Below, in pieces: positions 33,768 to 45,370 of a stretch of DNA of 64,000 nt; the first letter of the stretch is position 1; each line of letters opens with the position of its first letter. A model generated the notes under the pieces. That model did no database searches. It was not told the origin of the DNA and saw only the letters and a program-made list of their open reading frames with translations. This stretch comes from Gonocerus acuteangulatus (Eukaryota; Arthropoda; Insecta; Hemiptera; Coreidae): contig OX328123.1 in the NCBI GenBank assembly GCA_946811695.1, forward strand, positions 118,055,602 through 118,119,601. Direction: 5' to 3'. Both the position numbers and the translations under genes were made by a program.

Positions 33768-34510
33768 TTTGATGAATGGAACTAATGGCTAATTACCATT
33801 GTGACTCAATTCATTTAGAGCCTAAAATACATTTACAATGATACAGACGTGAATCGAATTAATTAGTAATATCATATAGAAAATTAATGGTTCAGAAGTC
33901 GGTTAATAGGGTTTTGATTAAATTACGATATTGGATTTAAATTAAATTTGGAAATGGATTGTAATCTATGCTAAAAATTAAATTTCCTGCTACATATAGC
34001 ATTTTAGAATATTAAATCTCTTTAACAATTGACTTATATGAACTTACAATTATTCATTTATTTTCAATTCCTTTTATTTATTTTCAATCAACAAAGCAGT
34101 TGATTAGTAAGATTTTAGTTGATCTTCGTTGAGAAAAATAGTTCGTTTATTGAAAGTGTGGTTTGTAATATCTGTAAAATAGAATGATTCATGGGATTTG
34201 TTTATTGAGCAAGTAAAAAAAGTTTATGAATAAATTAAAAGTTTTTTTTTACATTATTAATTACAATCAAAACAGTTCATGATACATTCCAGTTTTATAA
34301 ATTCAAAGCAACAAGTTCAACGATTAAAAAAGTTCTGCCTCTGTGTAAAATCCATGAAATATGTCCGCTTTTGGCTCAGTCGTGGCTCATGGCATTCCTT
34401 TGATATTTTACCATCTGTTTTTTTTTTTTTGTAAGATTTAAAACGTTGGCTTTAATTTATTATTATTATTATTAATACGTTTATCTGTTAAGTATGACCA
34501 CAAAAATAAA

Positions 34511-34566
<56 letters not shown>

Positions 34567-34655
34567 TTTATATATATATATGTGCGTGTGTGTGTATATT
34601 TGTTGGTTGAATATATGTGTCGTAGGTAAAAAAATAGTACTCCTTATTCTATTGT
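33766..34655. other. No gene recognised; (TA)n at 34,514-34,560
   Basis: AT-rich sequence without recognised domains. Confidence 0.4.
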
Positions 34656-34659
34656 AGTA

Positions 34660-35555
34660 CAGTGGAACATGGATAATTCGAACTTCGATAATTCGAAATC
34701 GTCTTTAATTCGAATATTTCTCTCGGTCCCTAGAATTTAGGGCATAAACAATGCAAAAACAAAAAAAAAAAAAATCGTGGTTAATTCGAATAATATTTTG
34801 GATAACTCGAATTTTTACGAGTCTGTACCGCCAATGGGAAGTGGAAGGAGAGGCGGTCGATCTTAAATCTTGTGAAAATATACTCCCCTCGGGTAAGAAG
34901 GATAGTAAGATACGGATGTAGGGGTTCCGGGAGAAGAAGCGCGGCGGTCTCATAGTCTAGTTCTTGGACTCTAGGAGTTCTCGAAAGTGGTGGGTCGCGC
35001 TTCCTCCCTTCCAGGGGTTGTAGTTACATACACCATCCTGTCGTTTTATCATAGAATTCCCTCCCCCCATCCCTCCCATCTTCATTTCTTATTCAGTAAT
35101 AAGTCAGTCAGTGCCTAGATCTGTGTACTGTTTGTGCCTTGAATGTCTGGCGTGCAGTGCAGTTCAGCTAGTTGTTGATTTAAGATGTCGATGCCTAGAA
35201 GTTATTAAACTTTAACATTGTCAGAGAAAGTAGCTGCGATTAAAGAAGTTGAAAAAGGAATAAAGAAAAAAAAAATCTGAAATTGCCAAGGGCTTTGGAA
35301 TTCCTCCTATCACTTTATCAACTTTACTGAAAAATAAAGTAAAAATTCTTTCCCATGTATAAATTATTTATTGCTTATGAAAGTAATCATCACTTTATGA
35401 AATGTTTGTTATTGTTTAAATAAAATGTATGTATTTATTTTAATTATAAAATTGAAAATATGAAATTCGATTTTAGAATCCTTTATTTTCAAAAACTTTT
35501 GTAATTCGAACTTTTTTGTCGGTCTCTAGGGGTTCGAATTATCCAAGTTCTAGTT
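34660..35555 (+). mobile_element. pogo/Tigger-type element, internally deleted
   Basis: The left end CAGTGGAACATGGATAATTCG (after TA at 34,658) and right end GGGGTTCGAATTATCCAAGTTC are inverted copies. Internal TAATTCGAA and TCGGTCCCTAGAA / TCGGTCTCTAGGGG motifs are also inverted. At about 0.9 kb it lacks a catalytic domain but keeps the start of the transposase gene. Confidence 0.8.
35184..35345 (+). pseudogene. pogo/Tigger transposase start (CENP-B N-terminal HTH)
   Basis: From ATG at 35,184 the reading is MSMPRSY, a stop, then TLTLSEKVAAIKEVEKGIKK. A frameshift in the A run at about 35,267-35,275 is followed by EIAKGFGIPPITLSTLLKNK. This is the psq/CENP-B type first helix-turn-helix (LSEKVAAI...SEIAKGFGIPPITLSTLL). 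Everything downstream of this domain has been deleted. Confidence 0.82.
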
Positions 35556-35559
35556 TACT

Positions 35560-35665
35560 TTATTCTTGGCTTGCCCTACATGTTTCGTGGCCTTCATGCC
35601 ACCTTCTCAGGGGCACGCCACCTTCTCAGGGCCTTCATGCCACCTTCTCAGGGGCTTGTATAGTC
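35560..35665 (-). repeat. Penelope-like end fragment with repeated hammerhead-like motif
   Basis: The minus strand carries three tandem copies of a CCCTGAGAAGGTGGC block; the last is followed by ATGAAGGCCACGAAACATGT. The GTGGC/GCCAC pairing between a CTGA-containing core half and GAAAC is the hammerhead layout. The CTGAGAA core differs from CUGANGA at one position. The GAAACATGTAGGG ending also occurs in the Penelope-like 3' region at 5,905-5,945. Confidence 0.65.
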
Positions 35666-36001
35666 CGCACGCCACCCATAATAAGGCTACATATATACAA
35701 AAAGTAATATACCTAGTTAATTGGTCTGAAATACGTGGAATAGTAAATAATTATAATATATACGGATACTGATTAAAAGGCGAAACAAACTCCAGGCCTA
35801 AAGACCCTTCCGTGTTAGATATAAAGAGATATGTTCAAAAAATCCTGACTCAGAAGTACTGTCTCAATCCCTCAAAAAAGTGACCATGGTTTGAGCAGTT
35901 TGAAACGGCTAACGTTCTCACAACGTTGTTACCGGGGAATGGGTGGACATTGGTGGCTAAGGAGAGGGTAGGAAAAAAAAAAAGAAAAAAAGTCCCTATG
36001 C

Positions 36002-36041
36002 TACCTTCCTAATGGTGCTAAAATTAGCCATTAGGAAGGTA
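36002..36041. repeat. 14-bp-stem hairpin
   Basis: TACCTTCCTAATGG (36,002-36,015) and its exact inverse at 36,028-36,041. Confidence 0.85.
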
Positions 36042-36214
36042 ACAGGATGACTAGCGAAGCAAATAGTGACACGGTCAATATCCGGAGACCATAATGTTGG
36101 TAAATTCTAAATTTGTTTATTCTGGTCAATATGTCAACGTATTGCAAGTTGCAAATAAAACAGTCACTATAAGGGTTCTGTTTGTTAAATGAATTTTCGA
36201 AAAATGTTTAGTAA

Positions 36215-36216
36215 TT

Positions 36217-36269
<53 letters not shown>
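36215..36269. repeat. Long poly-A run
   Basis: About 48 consecutive A residues. It may be the tail of a retroposed sequence, but no recognisable body adjoins it. Confidence 0.9.
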
Positions 36270-36270
<1 letters not shown>

Positions 36271-37235
36271 AGTTCTAAAAAGAAAGAATCGTAGTACAAA
36301 TTTCATATACGTTGGGCATTCAAATCTAAGAAAATGAAAATCCATAATAGGTCAAAAGTACTGCAGATTAGAAAACTCAAGTTTTCAACACAACGAAGGG
36401 TATACATGTTCTATAGCTGATAGTGTATTATAGATAGGAAAGACTTCTTTCTGGGGTTAATGGCTATTTTACACAACCTGTGCTCAAAAATAAGAGACTT
36501 GACGAAACATGATAAGAACGGAGTATAAAATAAAATAAAAAAAAAAGATCATTTTAAAAATGTCGTGTCATGTTTCCATTCTATTATAAATTTGACATGC
36601 GAGCGAACGCTCAGGGATTGAGAATTCAACATAAAAAATAAATGACTAGGAAAAATGGAAATTTGATGTCACCACATGAAATTAAGGTTTCCCGGAAGGT
36701 ATTACGGTAAATATCTGAAGCGGAAAATTAACGAAGGATTCCTATATTGCTTCTGCCCTTTTGAAATGGATTTTTCAGAGTATGCTCCTAAGAACCTTCA
36801 TGTATTTCTAAGAATAAATCTGAAAATTCTAAAAAAATAATGTAGTTAGAGGAAACAGAAATAGTGACATAAATTCTATATATTCTATTTCATTAAAAAA
36901 AAAAAAAAAAAAAAAAAAACAGAAAAAAAACAAAAGAATATAACTATTTCATTATCTTATCAAATTCACGCCAGTGGCAGTTGAGTCATTTGACGGCGTG
37001 CCTCCCAGTATCCCATCGTAAGGTCAGGAGAATGGATGAATTTTGGACAGACGAGAGGGTGACTTCTCTCTTTCCTTCCTGTGTATCATAGAGAGTAAAT
37101 GTCCGAGTCAGCTAAGCTAAGGCGATAGAGGTGGGCCTGCAGGTAGTCGTGTCCAGATTCCAGGCGGAATCTTGAAACAGCTTTGCTTCTGCTGAGATCG
37201 TCAGGGATGTGACCTGGGGTTGCTAGGTTTATCCA
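36270..37235. other. No gene recognised
   Basis: Contains another poly-A run (36,893-36,919). No coding domain identified. Confidence 0.4.
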
Positions 37236-37239
37236 CGTT

Positions 37240-38325
37240 TTAGCGCGGTTCCTCCCTCCCTCCATAAGAGGGAAACCAGCTTATAAGGTTGATTCAATCC
37301 GGAACTGCCGACTTGAAAATTGTCTTTTTGCGCTGTCTTCGGGTCTAAAATGGTCCGATTTTCCAAAAATCTTTCGTGTAATTTGAAAGGCCAAGTACGT
37401 TAACGAGCAGAATCGGTCCATTGAAACATGGTTTATGGAGCGAAATTCGCGCGAAAAAAATATTTACTCGTTTTATAGGCTTCTTGGCCTAGGAAAACGA
37501 ATGAACCCATTTTTAGGGCGATAGCTTTAGCCGTTTTCGAGAGAAGTGGAAAATAGTTGACAGATAAAGTTTTCGGTTTAGCCACTTTGAATCATGGGAA
37601 TCAGTTAAAAGGTTTTCTGCATGTTTAAAATTCATATAAACAAAAATGTCTAAATTTTGGTTACTGTTGGAGTTAAGGAATAATTAGAATAAAACATTAT
37701 ATTAATAGACATGAAAAGTTTCGGGAACTTTATATATTTTCCTTAATTTTTTTTTTTTTCGGCGCATCAACTATTTCGCTATTAGCGCCGATTTTCCTTA
37801 ATATCTCTAAAACTGTCGGGAAATCGTGGTGAGTGGAAAGGAATCATTCAAAAGCTTACTAAATGTTCTACAAAAAATGATTCTGAATCAATTTTCGATT
37901 AGGCGATGTTAATCGGAGAAATGAGTGCTTAAAACTTAAAATGTGTTTATTTTTTTCATTTGAACGGGTTTTCTAATTTAACCCACTTTTTAGTTGGTTG
38001 TGTTTTTGTTTTTAATTGCATTTATTTGTAGAATTAGTATTATAGCAGAAAAAAACAAGAGAGAATTTTTTTCGATGCATTGAACTGGGAAATAAGTATT
38101 TCTAGTTTAATCGTGGATGGTGGCCGACCAGGCTGTACGCTCTGGGCTGTAGGGTGTATTTACAGGTAAGGGCGAGCCCCATTGTCACGTATCTGGGCCA
38201 TGAAAACATTTCATGAAAGGTCATACTAAAATAATAACTGTTTCTATTTCAATCTTTCCAAAGGACACTAGGGATAAGAATGGAACCACGCTAGGATGAC
38301 GCAGTTCCTGTGAGTCGGACTTTTT
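37240..38325 (-). repeat. Dispersed repeat R1, copy C (inverted)
   Basis: Inverted relative to copies A and B. The high-coordinate end (38,260-38,325: CACTAGGGATAAGAATGGAA, GACGCAGTTCCTGTGAGTCG) matches the start of copy B at 48,280. The low-coordinate part (AAAAATCTTTCGTGTAATTTG, CCAAGTACGTTAACGAGCAG) matches the end of both others. An R5-type motif (TTTTAGCGCGGTTCCTCC) lies at its edge at 37,234. Confidence 0.72.
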
Positions 38326-38486
38326 CCTGTGCTGAAGGTTCTTAGTATGACTGGATACATAAGGTAGAGCAGCTATAAGCGTAATGTCTTGGACAAAGTC
38401 ATATTTGGTTACAGTGTTCTTAGGGGAAATGGAAACAACTTCGCATCCATACTCCTTAACACGTTAACTGCGGTGCTTGCCCCCGG

Positions 38487-38540
38487 GGGCATATGCCGCA
38501 CTGAAGACTTAACTTCTTTCGTCCAGTGCGGCATATGCCC
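38487..38540. repeat. 17-bp perfect-stem hairpin
   Basis: GGGCATATGCCGCACTG (38,487-38,503) and CAGTGCGGCATATGCCC (38,524-38,540) with a 20-nt loop. Preceded by CCTTAACACGTTAACTGCGG. Possibly one end of a small DNA transposon; class not assigned. Confidence 0.85.
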
Positions 38541-39054
38541 GTAATCCTTGCAAAATTTAATAATCATAAGAGTAATAACCAAATGATAATGGATAATTAT
38601 ACACTAAAAAGTCCAACTCCAAGGAACTGCGTCATCTTTGCGCGGTTCCGTTCATATCTCTTGTGCTGTAGTAAAGGAATAGATGCAGGTATTTGGTAGG
38701 ATTTCATCTTTCGTGAAAAATATAAAATAAAATCTCAAAGAGAAGGAAGTTTAAGGAAACATACATTTATATAATCGGATTGGCCTTGAAAAAAAAAAAA
38801 AAAAAAAAAAAAAGAGTCTGTATTGGGTGATACCAAAATTTCCGAAAAAGCATGTCCATCAGGGAGGTTACGAAAAAAGTCAGGCGTGTTATAAGTTATT
38901 GTGACTCGCACCCAAACAATAATCGAGGGTTTTGCTTAGACTGTTTCAATAGACATCATAATAATTCGTCCCTTTATTAGGATGAATATTGAGAATTCGG
39001 GGTCGATTCATTTGAACTAAATTAAAATATTTTTTTAATATTGAACTTTTAGCA

Positions 39055-39176
39055 CTTTCCTCCGAAGGAAAGTAGCTATTGAGGTTGCATTAATGACGGA
39101 ATTTTAGAAAAATTTCTTCGAATCTTTATCGATCCTACCTAGTAGACACCAGAAATGACCCCAGAAATGAGTTACA

Positions 39177-39180
<4 letters not shown>
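39055..39180 (+). repeat. Dispersed repeat R2, copy 3
   Basis: Matches 1030-1140 closely (AGCACTTTCCTCCGAAGGAA, ATCGATCCTACCTAGTAGAC) and ends at (TA)n. Confidence 0.85.

Positions 39181-39239
<59 letters not shown>
39179..39239. repeat. (TA)n microsatellite
   Basis: TA tract between R2 copy 3 and the Penelope-like element. Confidence 0.95.
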
Positions 39240-39240
<1 letters not shown>

Positions 39241-39556
39241 TTTTTCTTCCATTGTTGACCTTAAACTTCAATATACTTGTTTTTTGTAGCCAATAGGTCA
39301 TAAAAACACTCCTTTCACTTCCTGTATTTTATTATTTTCACCCTAACCGGTTTCGAGCTATTCTGCTCCTCCTCAAAGGGTATTTCCTAAAATTATTTGT
39401 ACATTATACATGTATAATTTGATTGGAAGAATTAAATTTTTACAACATTGTGTGTATACTTACATTCGATGGTCATTTCCCATCACGTACATTTATATAA
39501 AGTATTTTTAATATTGCATAGCAATATGCGTCTCAGGGTTATGAAACACTAGTATC

Positions 39557-40201
39557 CTAACCTTCCTCCCCGTAAACCTGTCTACAGTCCCCGTCATTTC
39601 TATTCTGCAATACAAGGTTCTGAAAGATTTTATTTAAGTATTTGATGTCCTTTTTTTTATTTACCACCTGTTCCTGTCTTTCTACAATATAAAGGTTTTC
39701 TTTAATCTTTCTTTTGAGGCTGTTTGATTCTTTATCTAAAATTTTTGCTTCCTGAAAATTGAATGAGTGGGAATTTTCTGTGGCGTGTTCTGAGAGAGCC
39801 GTTTGACATTGTGAATGATCGTCTACACTTTTTGCATGCTGCATGATACGCTTTTTGAGAATTTGTTCGGATTCTCCTATATATTTTGCGCTACAGTCCC
39901 CACATTCTAGCAAATAGACGTTATATTTAGTCAAAAGTTTGTCCCTTTTTATTTTGATATTACTAAAATTATTTTCTATTTTACTATTATATCTCCATGT
40001 TACATTCGCTGCTTTATTACAAATTGATTTTAGTTTATGTTCTATTGTCGGATTGTATGTGAAACTGTACCATTTTGCACTATTGTTGTCTTCGTCTATA
40101 GAATTGTTTTTGTCCTTAGTTGTCCGTTGTTCCCAAATATGTATATTACTGTTACCTACGTCCGTTAGTTGTTTCGGTTCTGTAATAATGAATTTGTCCA
40201 T
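39557..40201 (-). CDS. Penelope-like GIY-YIG endonuclease domain and C-terminus
   Basis: 214 codons in one frame, running to the normal stop. The N-terminal ~90 residues are linker. YNVYLLECGDCSAKYIGESE with ILKKRIMQHAKSV follows, the GIY-YIG nuclease segment with the Cys pair typical of Penelope-like elements. After it comes ENSHSFNFQEAKILDKESNS and a basic C-terminus. GIY-YIG nicks target DNA so the RT can prime. It overlaps the RT frame by 50 bp in another frame; the shift lies in or near a run of A residues on the minus strand (about 40,218-40,226). That suggests a one-base indel in an originally continuous protein rather than two genes. The methionine at 40,201 is probably internal. Confidence 0.85.
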   Translation of the reverse strand: MDKFIITEPKQLTDVGNSNIHIWEQRTTKDKNNSIDEDNNSAKWYSFTYNPTIEHKLKSICNKAANVTWRYNSKIENNFSNIKIKRDKLLTKYNVYLLECGDCSAKYIGESEQILKKRIMQHAKSVDDHSQCQTALSEHATENSHSFNFQEAKILDKESNSLKRKIKENLYIVERQEQVVNKKKDIKYLNKIFQNLVLQNRNDGDCRQVYGEEG

Positions 40202-41426
40202 CCTGGTTTGTTTTAATTTTTTTTTTGTTGTTAGTCTTATTTTGTTCTCTGTCCTCCTCTGTTCGTTTTCTTTTATTGTCCTTTTTATTGCTGTCCATTT
40301 CTGTCCCGTTCCATTTTTGTTTCTTACACGTATTGTCCGTATTAGTTATTGTGTCATCCCGTTTCCTTTTCTTTATTATATTATTACCTCCATACCATTT
40401 CTCCCACCATAAGTCATTGTGAAATGGAAATATATGTGGATCATATTCCACCTTTTGTTTATCGTTTACTTTTTTCTTTGAAAATCTTATGTTTTTATAA
40501 GCCTTGTGTATTTCATTTCTTATTATTTCTATGGGATATTGATTTTTTAAAAATATTTGTTCTATTTTATTTTCTATTTCTTTATAGTTATTTGATGTAG
40601 TTCTTTTATAGGCTGTTAGCATTCTGTTATATATTAAGTTTTTCTTGAATTTGATTGGATGATTGGAATAAAAATTGATTGTACGTTCCGAAGCTGTTGC
40701 TTTCGGTTCCCATTTGAATTGTAGTTTATTACCTCGTTTAATAATTCTCATATCCAGAAAAATCAGCTCATTATGTTTTTCCTTTTCCAATGTAAATTTT
40801 ATAGTTTCAAACCTACTATTGCATTTATGTAGCAACGCTTCAATTTCGTTCCCCTTGACACATATCAACAGATCGTCCACGTATTTGTATAAGAATTGTA
40901 TGTGTATGTCAGTATTTTTTATTACGTTGGTTAGTAAGTCATTCATTACCAGTCCACTAAGTACAACCGACAATGGGTTACCCATTTGTAAACCTCTTTT
41001 TTGCTGGTAAATTTTATCCTGAAATTTAAAATAACCCCCTGTGCAACATAGTTTAAGTCCCTCCAAAAACATGTGTTTATCTTTAATTTTAGTTTTTTCT
41101 TTAATTTTATCCCAGTTTTTATCAACTATTTGAATCGCTTGGTTAATCGGAATATTCGGGAACATATTTTGAACGTCAAATGAGACCAAACTATAACTAG
41201 TTGGCACCTCCATATTGCTTAATTTTTCCTTAAGTTCCACAGCGTCTTGAACGTCAAATGGATTGTCGTCACAAAAGTCTTTTAAGTCCTTTTGTAACCA
41301 CCTGGCTAATCTTTGTGTTGGGGATTCACACGCACTAACTATTGGCCTTAAGGGTTTATCTGGTTTGTGTACTTTAACTAAGCCATATATGCTTGGAATA
41401 AGACTAGAAAATTCCCACTCATTCAA
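40152..41426 (-). pseudogene. Penelope-like reverse transcriptase, N-terminally truncated
   Basis: 424 codons open. SIYGLVKVHKPDKPLRPIVS is a conserved early RT block. SLVSFDVQNMFPNIP carries the motif A Asp, GLQMGNPLSVVLSGLVMN is motif B, and FLYKYVDDLLIC is the YxDD catalytic motif C. Residues ~320-424 are a Lys-rich linker towards the GIY-YIG domain. The true N-terminus and earliest RT region are absent. The first ~7 residues (MNEWEFS) come from the inverted 3' end past the junction at about 41,406, so the annotated start is accidental. All catalytic Asp residues seen are intact. Confidence 0.9.
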
Positions 41427-41902
41427 TTTTCAGGAAGCAAAAATTTTAGATAAAGAATCAAACAGCCTCAAAAGAAAGATTAAAGAAAACCTTTATATTG
41501 TAGAAAGACAGGAACAGGTGGTAAATAAAAAAAAGGACATCAAATACTTAAATAAAATCTTTCAGAACCTTGTATTGCAGAATAGAAATGACGGGGACTG
41601 TAGACAGGTTTACGGGGAGGAAGGTTAGGATACTAGTGTTTCATAACCCTGAGACGCATATTGCTATGCAATATTAAAAATACTTTATATAAATGTACGT
41701 GATGGGAAATGACCATCGAATGTAAGTATACACACAATGTTGTAAAAATTTAATTCTTCCAATCAAATTATACATGTACAAATAATTTTAGGAAATACCC
41801 TTTGAGGAGGAGCAGAATAGCTCGAAACCGGTTAGGGTGAAAATAATAAAATACAGGAAGTGAAAGGAGTGTTTTTATGACCTATTGGCTACAAAAAACA
41901 AG

Positions 41903-41903
<1 letters not shown>

Positions 41904-41932
<29 letters not shown>
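41904..41932. repeat. (TA)n microsatellite
   Basis: TA tract joining the right end of the Penelope-like element to a GT-rich stretch. Confidence 0.95.
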
Positions 41933-41936
<4 letters not shown>

Positions 41937-41945
41937 CGTGTGTGT

Positions 41946-42000
41946 GTCCGTTAACACGATACATGCCAGAGTTTTTATTTTTTTGCCACGAAACGTGATA
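41946..42000 (-). repeat. Dispersed repeat R7 end
   Basis: GTCCGTTAACACGATACATG with CCAGAGTTTTTATT and GCCACGAAACGTGATATA is the inverse of 9,425-9,480 (GCTATATACCAAGTTTCGTG ... GTGTTAACAGAC). Both adjoin (TA)n. Confidence 0.65.
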
Positions 42001-42120
42001 TACAGGGTGTCCCAGTATATGTGTCCACCCCCTTTTCCTCCTAGAGTTGTTGGAATTTCGAAATGAAACTTGGTAGGTCTTAGTCATGTTGCATGAGGTT
42101 TCTTTTAAAGGTTTAGTTGA
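42001..42120 (+). mobile_element. Mariner-type terminal end (solo)
   Basis: Begins TACAGGGTGTCCCAGTATAT with GTGTCCACCCCC following. The first 13 bases match family M1 ends but the inner sequence differs, so it is another family of the same superfamily. No transposase follows and the partner end was not found. Confidence 0.6.
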
Positions 42121-43900
42121 CTTTGTAACATTCTCCAGTTTTTCTCCAGCGCATCTAACTCTTGATTTTCTAATGGCGGCACGTATTTTTGTGACCCCGC
42201 GGTTGTTTCAATAGCACATTCTCACAGTTTACAACTCACTACTATTCAATGGCATTTGCTGCGATGATATAGTAAGTTATTCTGAGAAGCTTAGATATTT
42301 CATTGATCTAAATGTTGAATTCGGCATCAACTATCGAGATTCTGATTCTCCCCCTTGAGCAGCCTCATTAGCTACGAATTTGATAAAGTTCCGTTATTTT
42401 GTTGTTTAGTTAGTAGCTGACGTCATTAATGGCATTTCATGTCATTTTAGCAAGCAAATTCTAATTGCACGATTTGATACGCCACTGTACTGTTTGGCAA
42501 TCAGCACCTAATATCCTAATCGTCAGCAATTGTAATGGAATTCAGCTTATTTGTTGTAATTCATCTTTGTTTTTAGATCGACACAATGCACAATTACGTT
42601 TGAGCTAACATATCTTTATACCTAATTACTTGTAGAATACAGCTCTAATATTGCTTTTCCATTTTATTAATAGTTCTGTTCACCAAACACTTTTTTGTTC
42701 ACCGTTTTCTCATTGAGTAGAAGAAATCTCACAGTTTTTAGTTAAAAGCAAAACAATATTTTTCTTTTATACCTGAAAAATTGGTATTTCCCAGGAAGAC
42801 TTATGTGTATAAGCTGCTTTTAAAAAGAAATTCGTCTTTGCCAAAATGTACCATGAACTTTGTGCGTTTAGGTTCTGAAGATATCTGTAATGAAACTAAA
42901 CTATCCTTATTTGATGCAGAAAACAAAGTCGGTACTTAGCTATGCTCTCTGCTTAGTTTTACCTAAAAGTTCATTTTTTGAAATTGCTATCCTACAGATC
43001 GAGTCACCGTACTCGGCCGTATGCACAGCCTAATAACAGGAGTCAGTTAGCGATGCTTATATTTTACGAAAAACGAGATTACCATTATATTTTTCTGCAG
43101 AGAGTTGTTGTACAGTTTGTGGTATCAATTAATTGAACATAAACAGTCAGGCCCACCTAGTATCCCGTGTTAAACTGTCAAAATGTATTCGTTTTAAGCA
43201 AACATTTTAATAAAGAAGAATACGCTGAGAACAATTAACAGTATTACATTTGTCGTTAATATATTCAACTTACAACTCGAAATATGAGTTTTTTTTTAAT
43301 TGAATACTTTCTGCTTTTAGCGTTTTTCGTACTATAAAACCCGTTTATCATCCAAAATATTTAATCTATCGAAATGGCAGTGGTCTCATTCGACTTACAA
43401 TCAGCACAAAAAAATACTTCAAAAATTATACCGAGATCAGGAAGATTTAAGTACCAACAGGTTCTTTTACAAAATATGACGTTTGGAATCACTGTGCGAC
43501 GTTGTCGGCCGTTAGACAACAATTTAATGTTCTTATGTTGTCCATTTACAATGGGTAGCTGCAGCACACAGCATACCAATCTATTTTTGCCGAAAAGGAG
43601 TGTCTTTAAAATTAGTCTAGACGATAGATCTTCTTCCTCCTGTGTATTCCAATTCGCATAATTGGAAAAACGCTGCTTTAGTCCTCGGAATGGCCCCTTT
43701 TGCCCTGAACCAGGGGCCTATCTTTCTCTGGATGTTTCTAGGAATTTATCTTTTAGGGGAGCAAATCATTTTCCGTAATTGCCTTTTTTTGTTTATCTAC
43801 ATCTGATGCTTGGTCGAGATCAAGTTTATTTATTTAAAAGGCAGAAAGTCAAAATATTAAAGAAAATGTTTTACTTTATACCTTTTTATTGCCCTAGCCA
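42121..43900. other. No gene recognised
   Basis: The longest stretch near the middle without a recognisable mobile element. Open frames (for example 43,374-43,661) have no domain I recognise. Confidence 0.4.
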
Positions 43901-43903
43901 ATC

Positions 43904-44036
43904 ACTATAGTCCTACCACAAACAAAATAACCAGAAGAGGCGTGGCCGGAGAAGAGCTTGGCCTCCCCCCCCCCCCATGGGCTGTAGGCGGCGCAAGCAC
44001 ACTACCTGGTTCTTTTCTTCGCGGCAGGACTATAGT
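43904..44036. mobile_element. Short MITE with ~30-bp inverted ends
   Basis: The left end ACTATAGTCCTACCACAAAC and the inverse of the right end (ACTATAGTCCTGCCGCGAAG) match with few differences and continue to AACCAG. Total 133 bp, with a poly-C run inside. Superfamily not assigned. Confidence 0.75.
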
Positions 44037-44039
44037 CTT

Positions 44040-45065
44040 GTTTCGCCGATGACCTAGGAAGAGGGTTTATATGTTTAAATGATTGTGGTTATAAAATATG
44101 AATATCTGATCTTTAGAAGGCATCATTGTGAATGTGAAACTTGGTAGTCCTTAATGAGGTCCGGTATAACACAGTTTCTCTCGTGTTAATTACACTTTTG
44201 CTTTTAAAGTATTTTTTCAGCATTATTTATAGGCTTTTATCTTATAAATTTTCCTTCTTTTTTTGTCTGTTGTCTTATTCCTTCCGCTTATTTCCTTGCA
44301 TTTTAAGTTAGCTCTTGTGGAGTATTTCGTTCCTTGATTTTAGTTCCGTTTTTTTTTTTCTCTTTTAACGGCGGGCCTACATCTTATTTATTATATGAAT
44401 TTAAGTATTTATATGAAATGATTAACTAGACAAGACACACATAGTTCTGATTTTTATCCATCATTCATATTTTTCGAATTCCCTTATATGAAGTCCTTAT
44501 GTACAAATTCTTCAACAAGTGACACGCTTGGTATCAAAAAAAAGCATTCTTCTTCTAGACTCTGACGATATAATGATTCCGCTCTCCAGAAGAAGAAACT
44601 CGTAAAGACATAGTTGGTTTGATGGCCTTAACCAGTGTCAAATAAGAACATCTTGGCGTGATGTTTCATGAAAAGAGAAAAATAAACCAAAAGAAATATA
44701 CGAGGCACGAAATATGTGCTGTTGAGGTGAGAACTGGGAGTAACGGGGTGGGGAGGGTAACGTAAAATATTGATAAGTTCATATCAGAGAATCACGCCCT
44801 TCTATATGTTCTTCCTTTTATTAGACTTCTACAGGTCTATATATTCCAAACTTTTTTTTTTCCAAATTAGACCTTTTCAAACAATAAAATAAAAACACAA
44901 GTCCAAATATCAGTAGCTACTAGCTACACAGTCTAAGTGTTTTAGAATTCATAAAATGGAATGAAATCAACACTTCCAAAATTCTACCACGGTTTCCTCC
45001 GGTTAAAGTGCTCCTAAAGAAGTTTACTCAGGAAGATATTTGAAGGAAGTTACCTCTTAGGCATG
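44040..45065. other. No gene recognised
   Basis: No domain or repeat identified. Confidence 0.4.
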
Positions 45066-45069
45066 CGAA

Positions 45070-45370
45070 TTACTAGGAAGTCAAAGAACACACGTGCCAT
45101 TCATTCAAAAGTTAGGGTTCATTAAAATCCCAATTATGTAACGCCAATGAAAAAGTCACAGTGGTGGAAGAATCGGGGGTATAAGCAGATTAAATGTACA
45201 TCTTGCGAAGCATCATATGTTGGACAATGTGGTAGGAAAATGAAGAGGAGATGCACGTACAACTCTTTCAAAATTTACTCACATGCAAATAAAGAGGCTC
45301 TGGATGTATGATTATTATTACTATTATAAAAAAGATATACGAAATGAATATCCCCGAAACTATAGAGATA
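45070..45370 (+). pseudogene. Penelope-like fragment (GIY-YIG), left part
   Basis: IKCTSCEASYVGQCGRKMKR is readable at about 45,190-45,250, the Cys-pair and YVG core of a Penelope-type GIY-YIG domain from another family than that at 39 kb. Flanks match 54,050-54,300 (CACACGTGCCATTCATTCAA, GAAATGAATATC). The element continues at 47,739 after a 2.4-kb insertion. Confidence 0.7.

Larger units (their letters stand above)
39239..41907 (-). mobile_element. Penelope-like element with inverted terminal duplication
   Basis: The plus-strand leader ACTTTTTCTTCCATTGTTGA (39,239) is followed by a minus-strand element: 3' noncoding region, GIY-YIG domain, Lys-rich linker and 5'-truncated RT up to about 41,405. 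A plus-strand copy of the same 3' end fills 41,406-41,907. Both outer ends meet (TA)n. The two arms (39,271-39,779 and 41,406-41,907) are identical as far as I can read, except for a 7-bp indel around 39,405-39,420. The insertion is therefore recent. Inverted, 5'-truncated joined copies are a known Penelope habit. Confidence 0.9.

Noticed and set aside
36215..36269. Poly-A tail of a processed pseudogene
   Set aside because: No coding or known SINE/LINE sequence is seen next to it on either side.
39239..39275. Right or left end of a separate SINE
   Set aside because: The same leader precedes the short Penelope-like copy at 24,412, so it belongs to that family.
39939..41010. Several plus-strand hydrophobic frames (possible membrane proteins)
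   Set aside because: Antisense of the Lys/Asn-rich Penelope-like coding region; AT-rich antisense yields Leu/Phe-rich frames.
41263..41628. 121-codon plus-strand frame ending like the Penelope C-terminus
   Set aside because: It is created by the inverted 3' end; the first part is the antisense of RT sequence, so it is not a separate gene.
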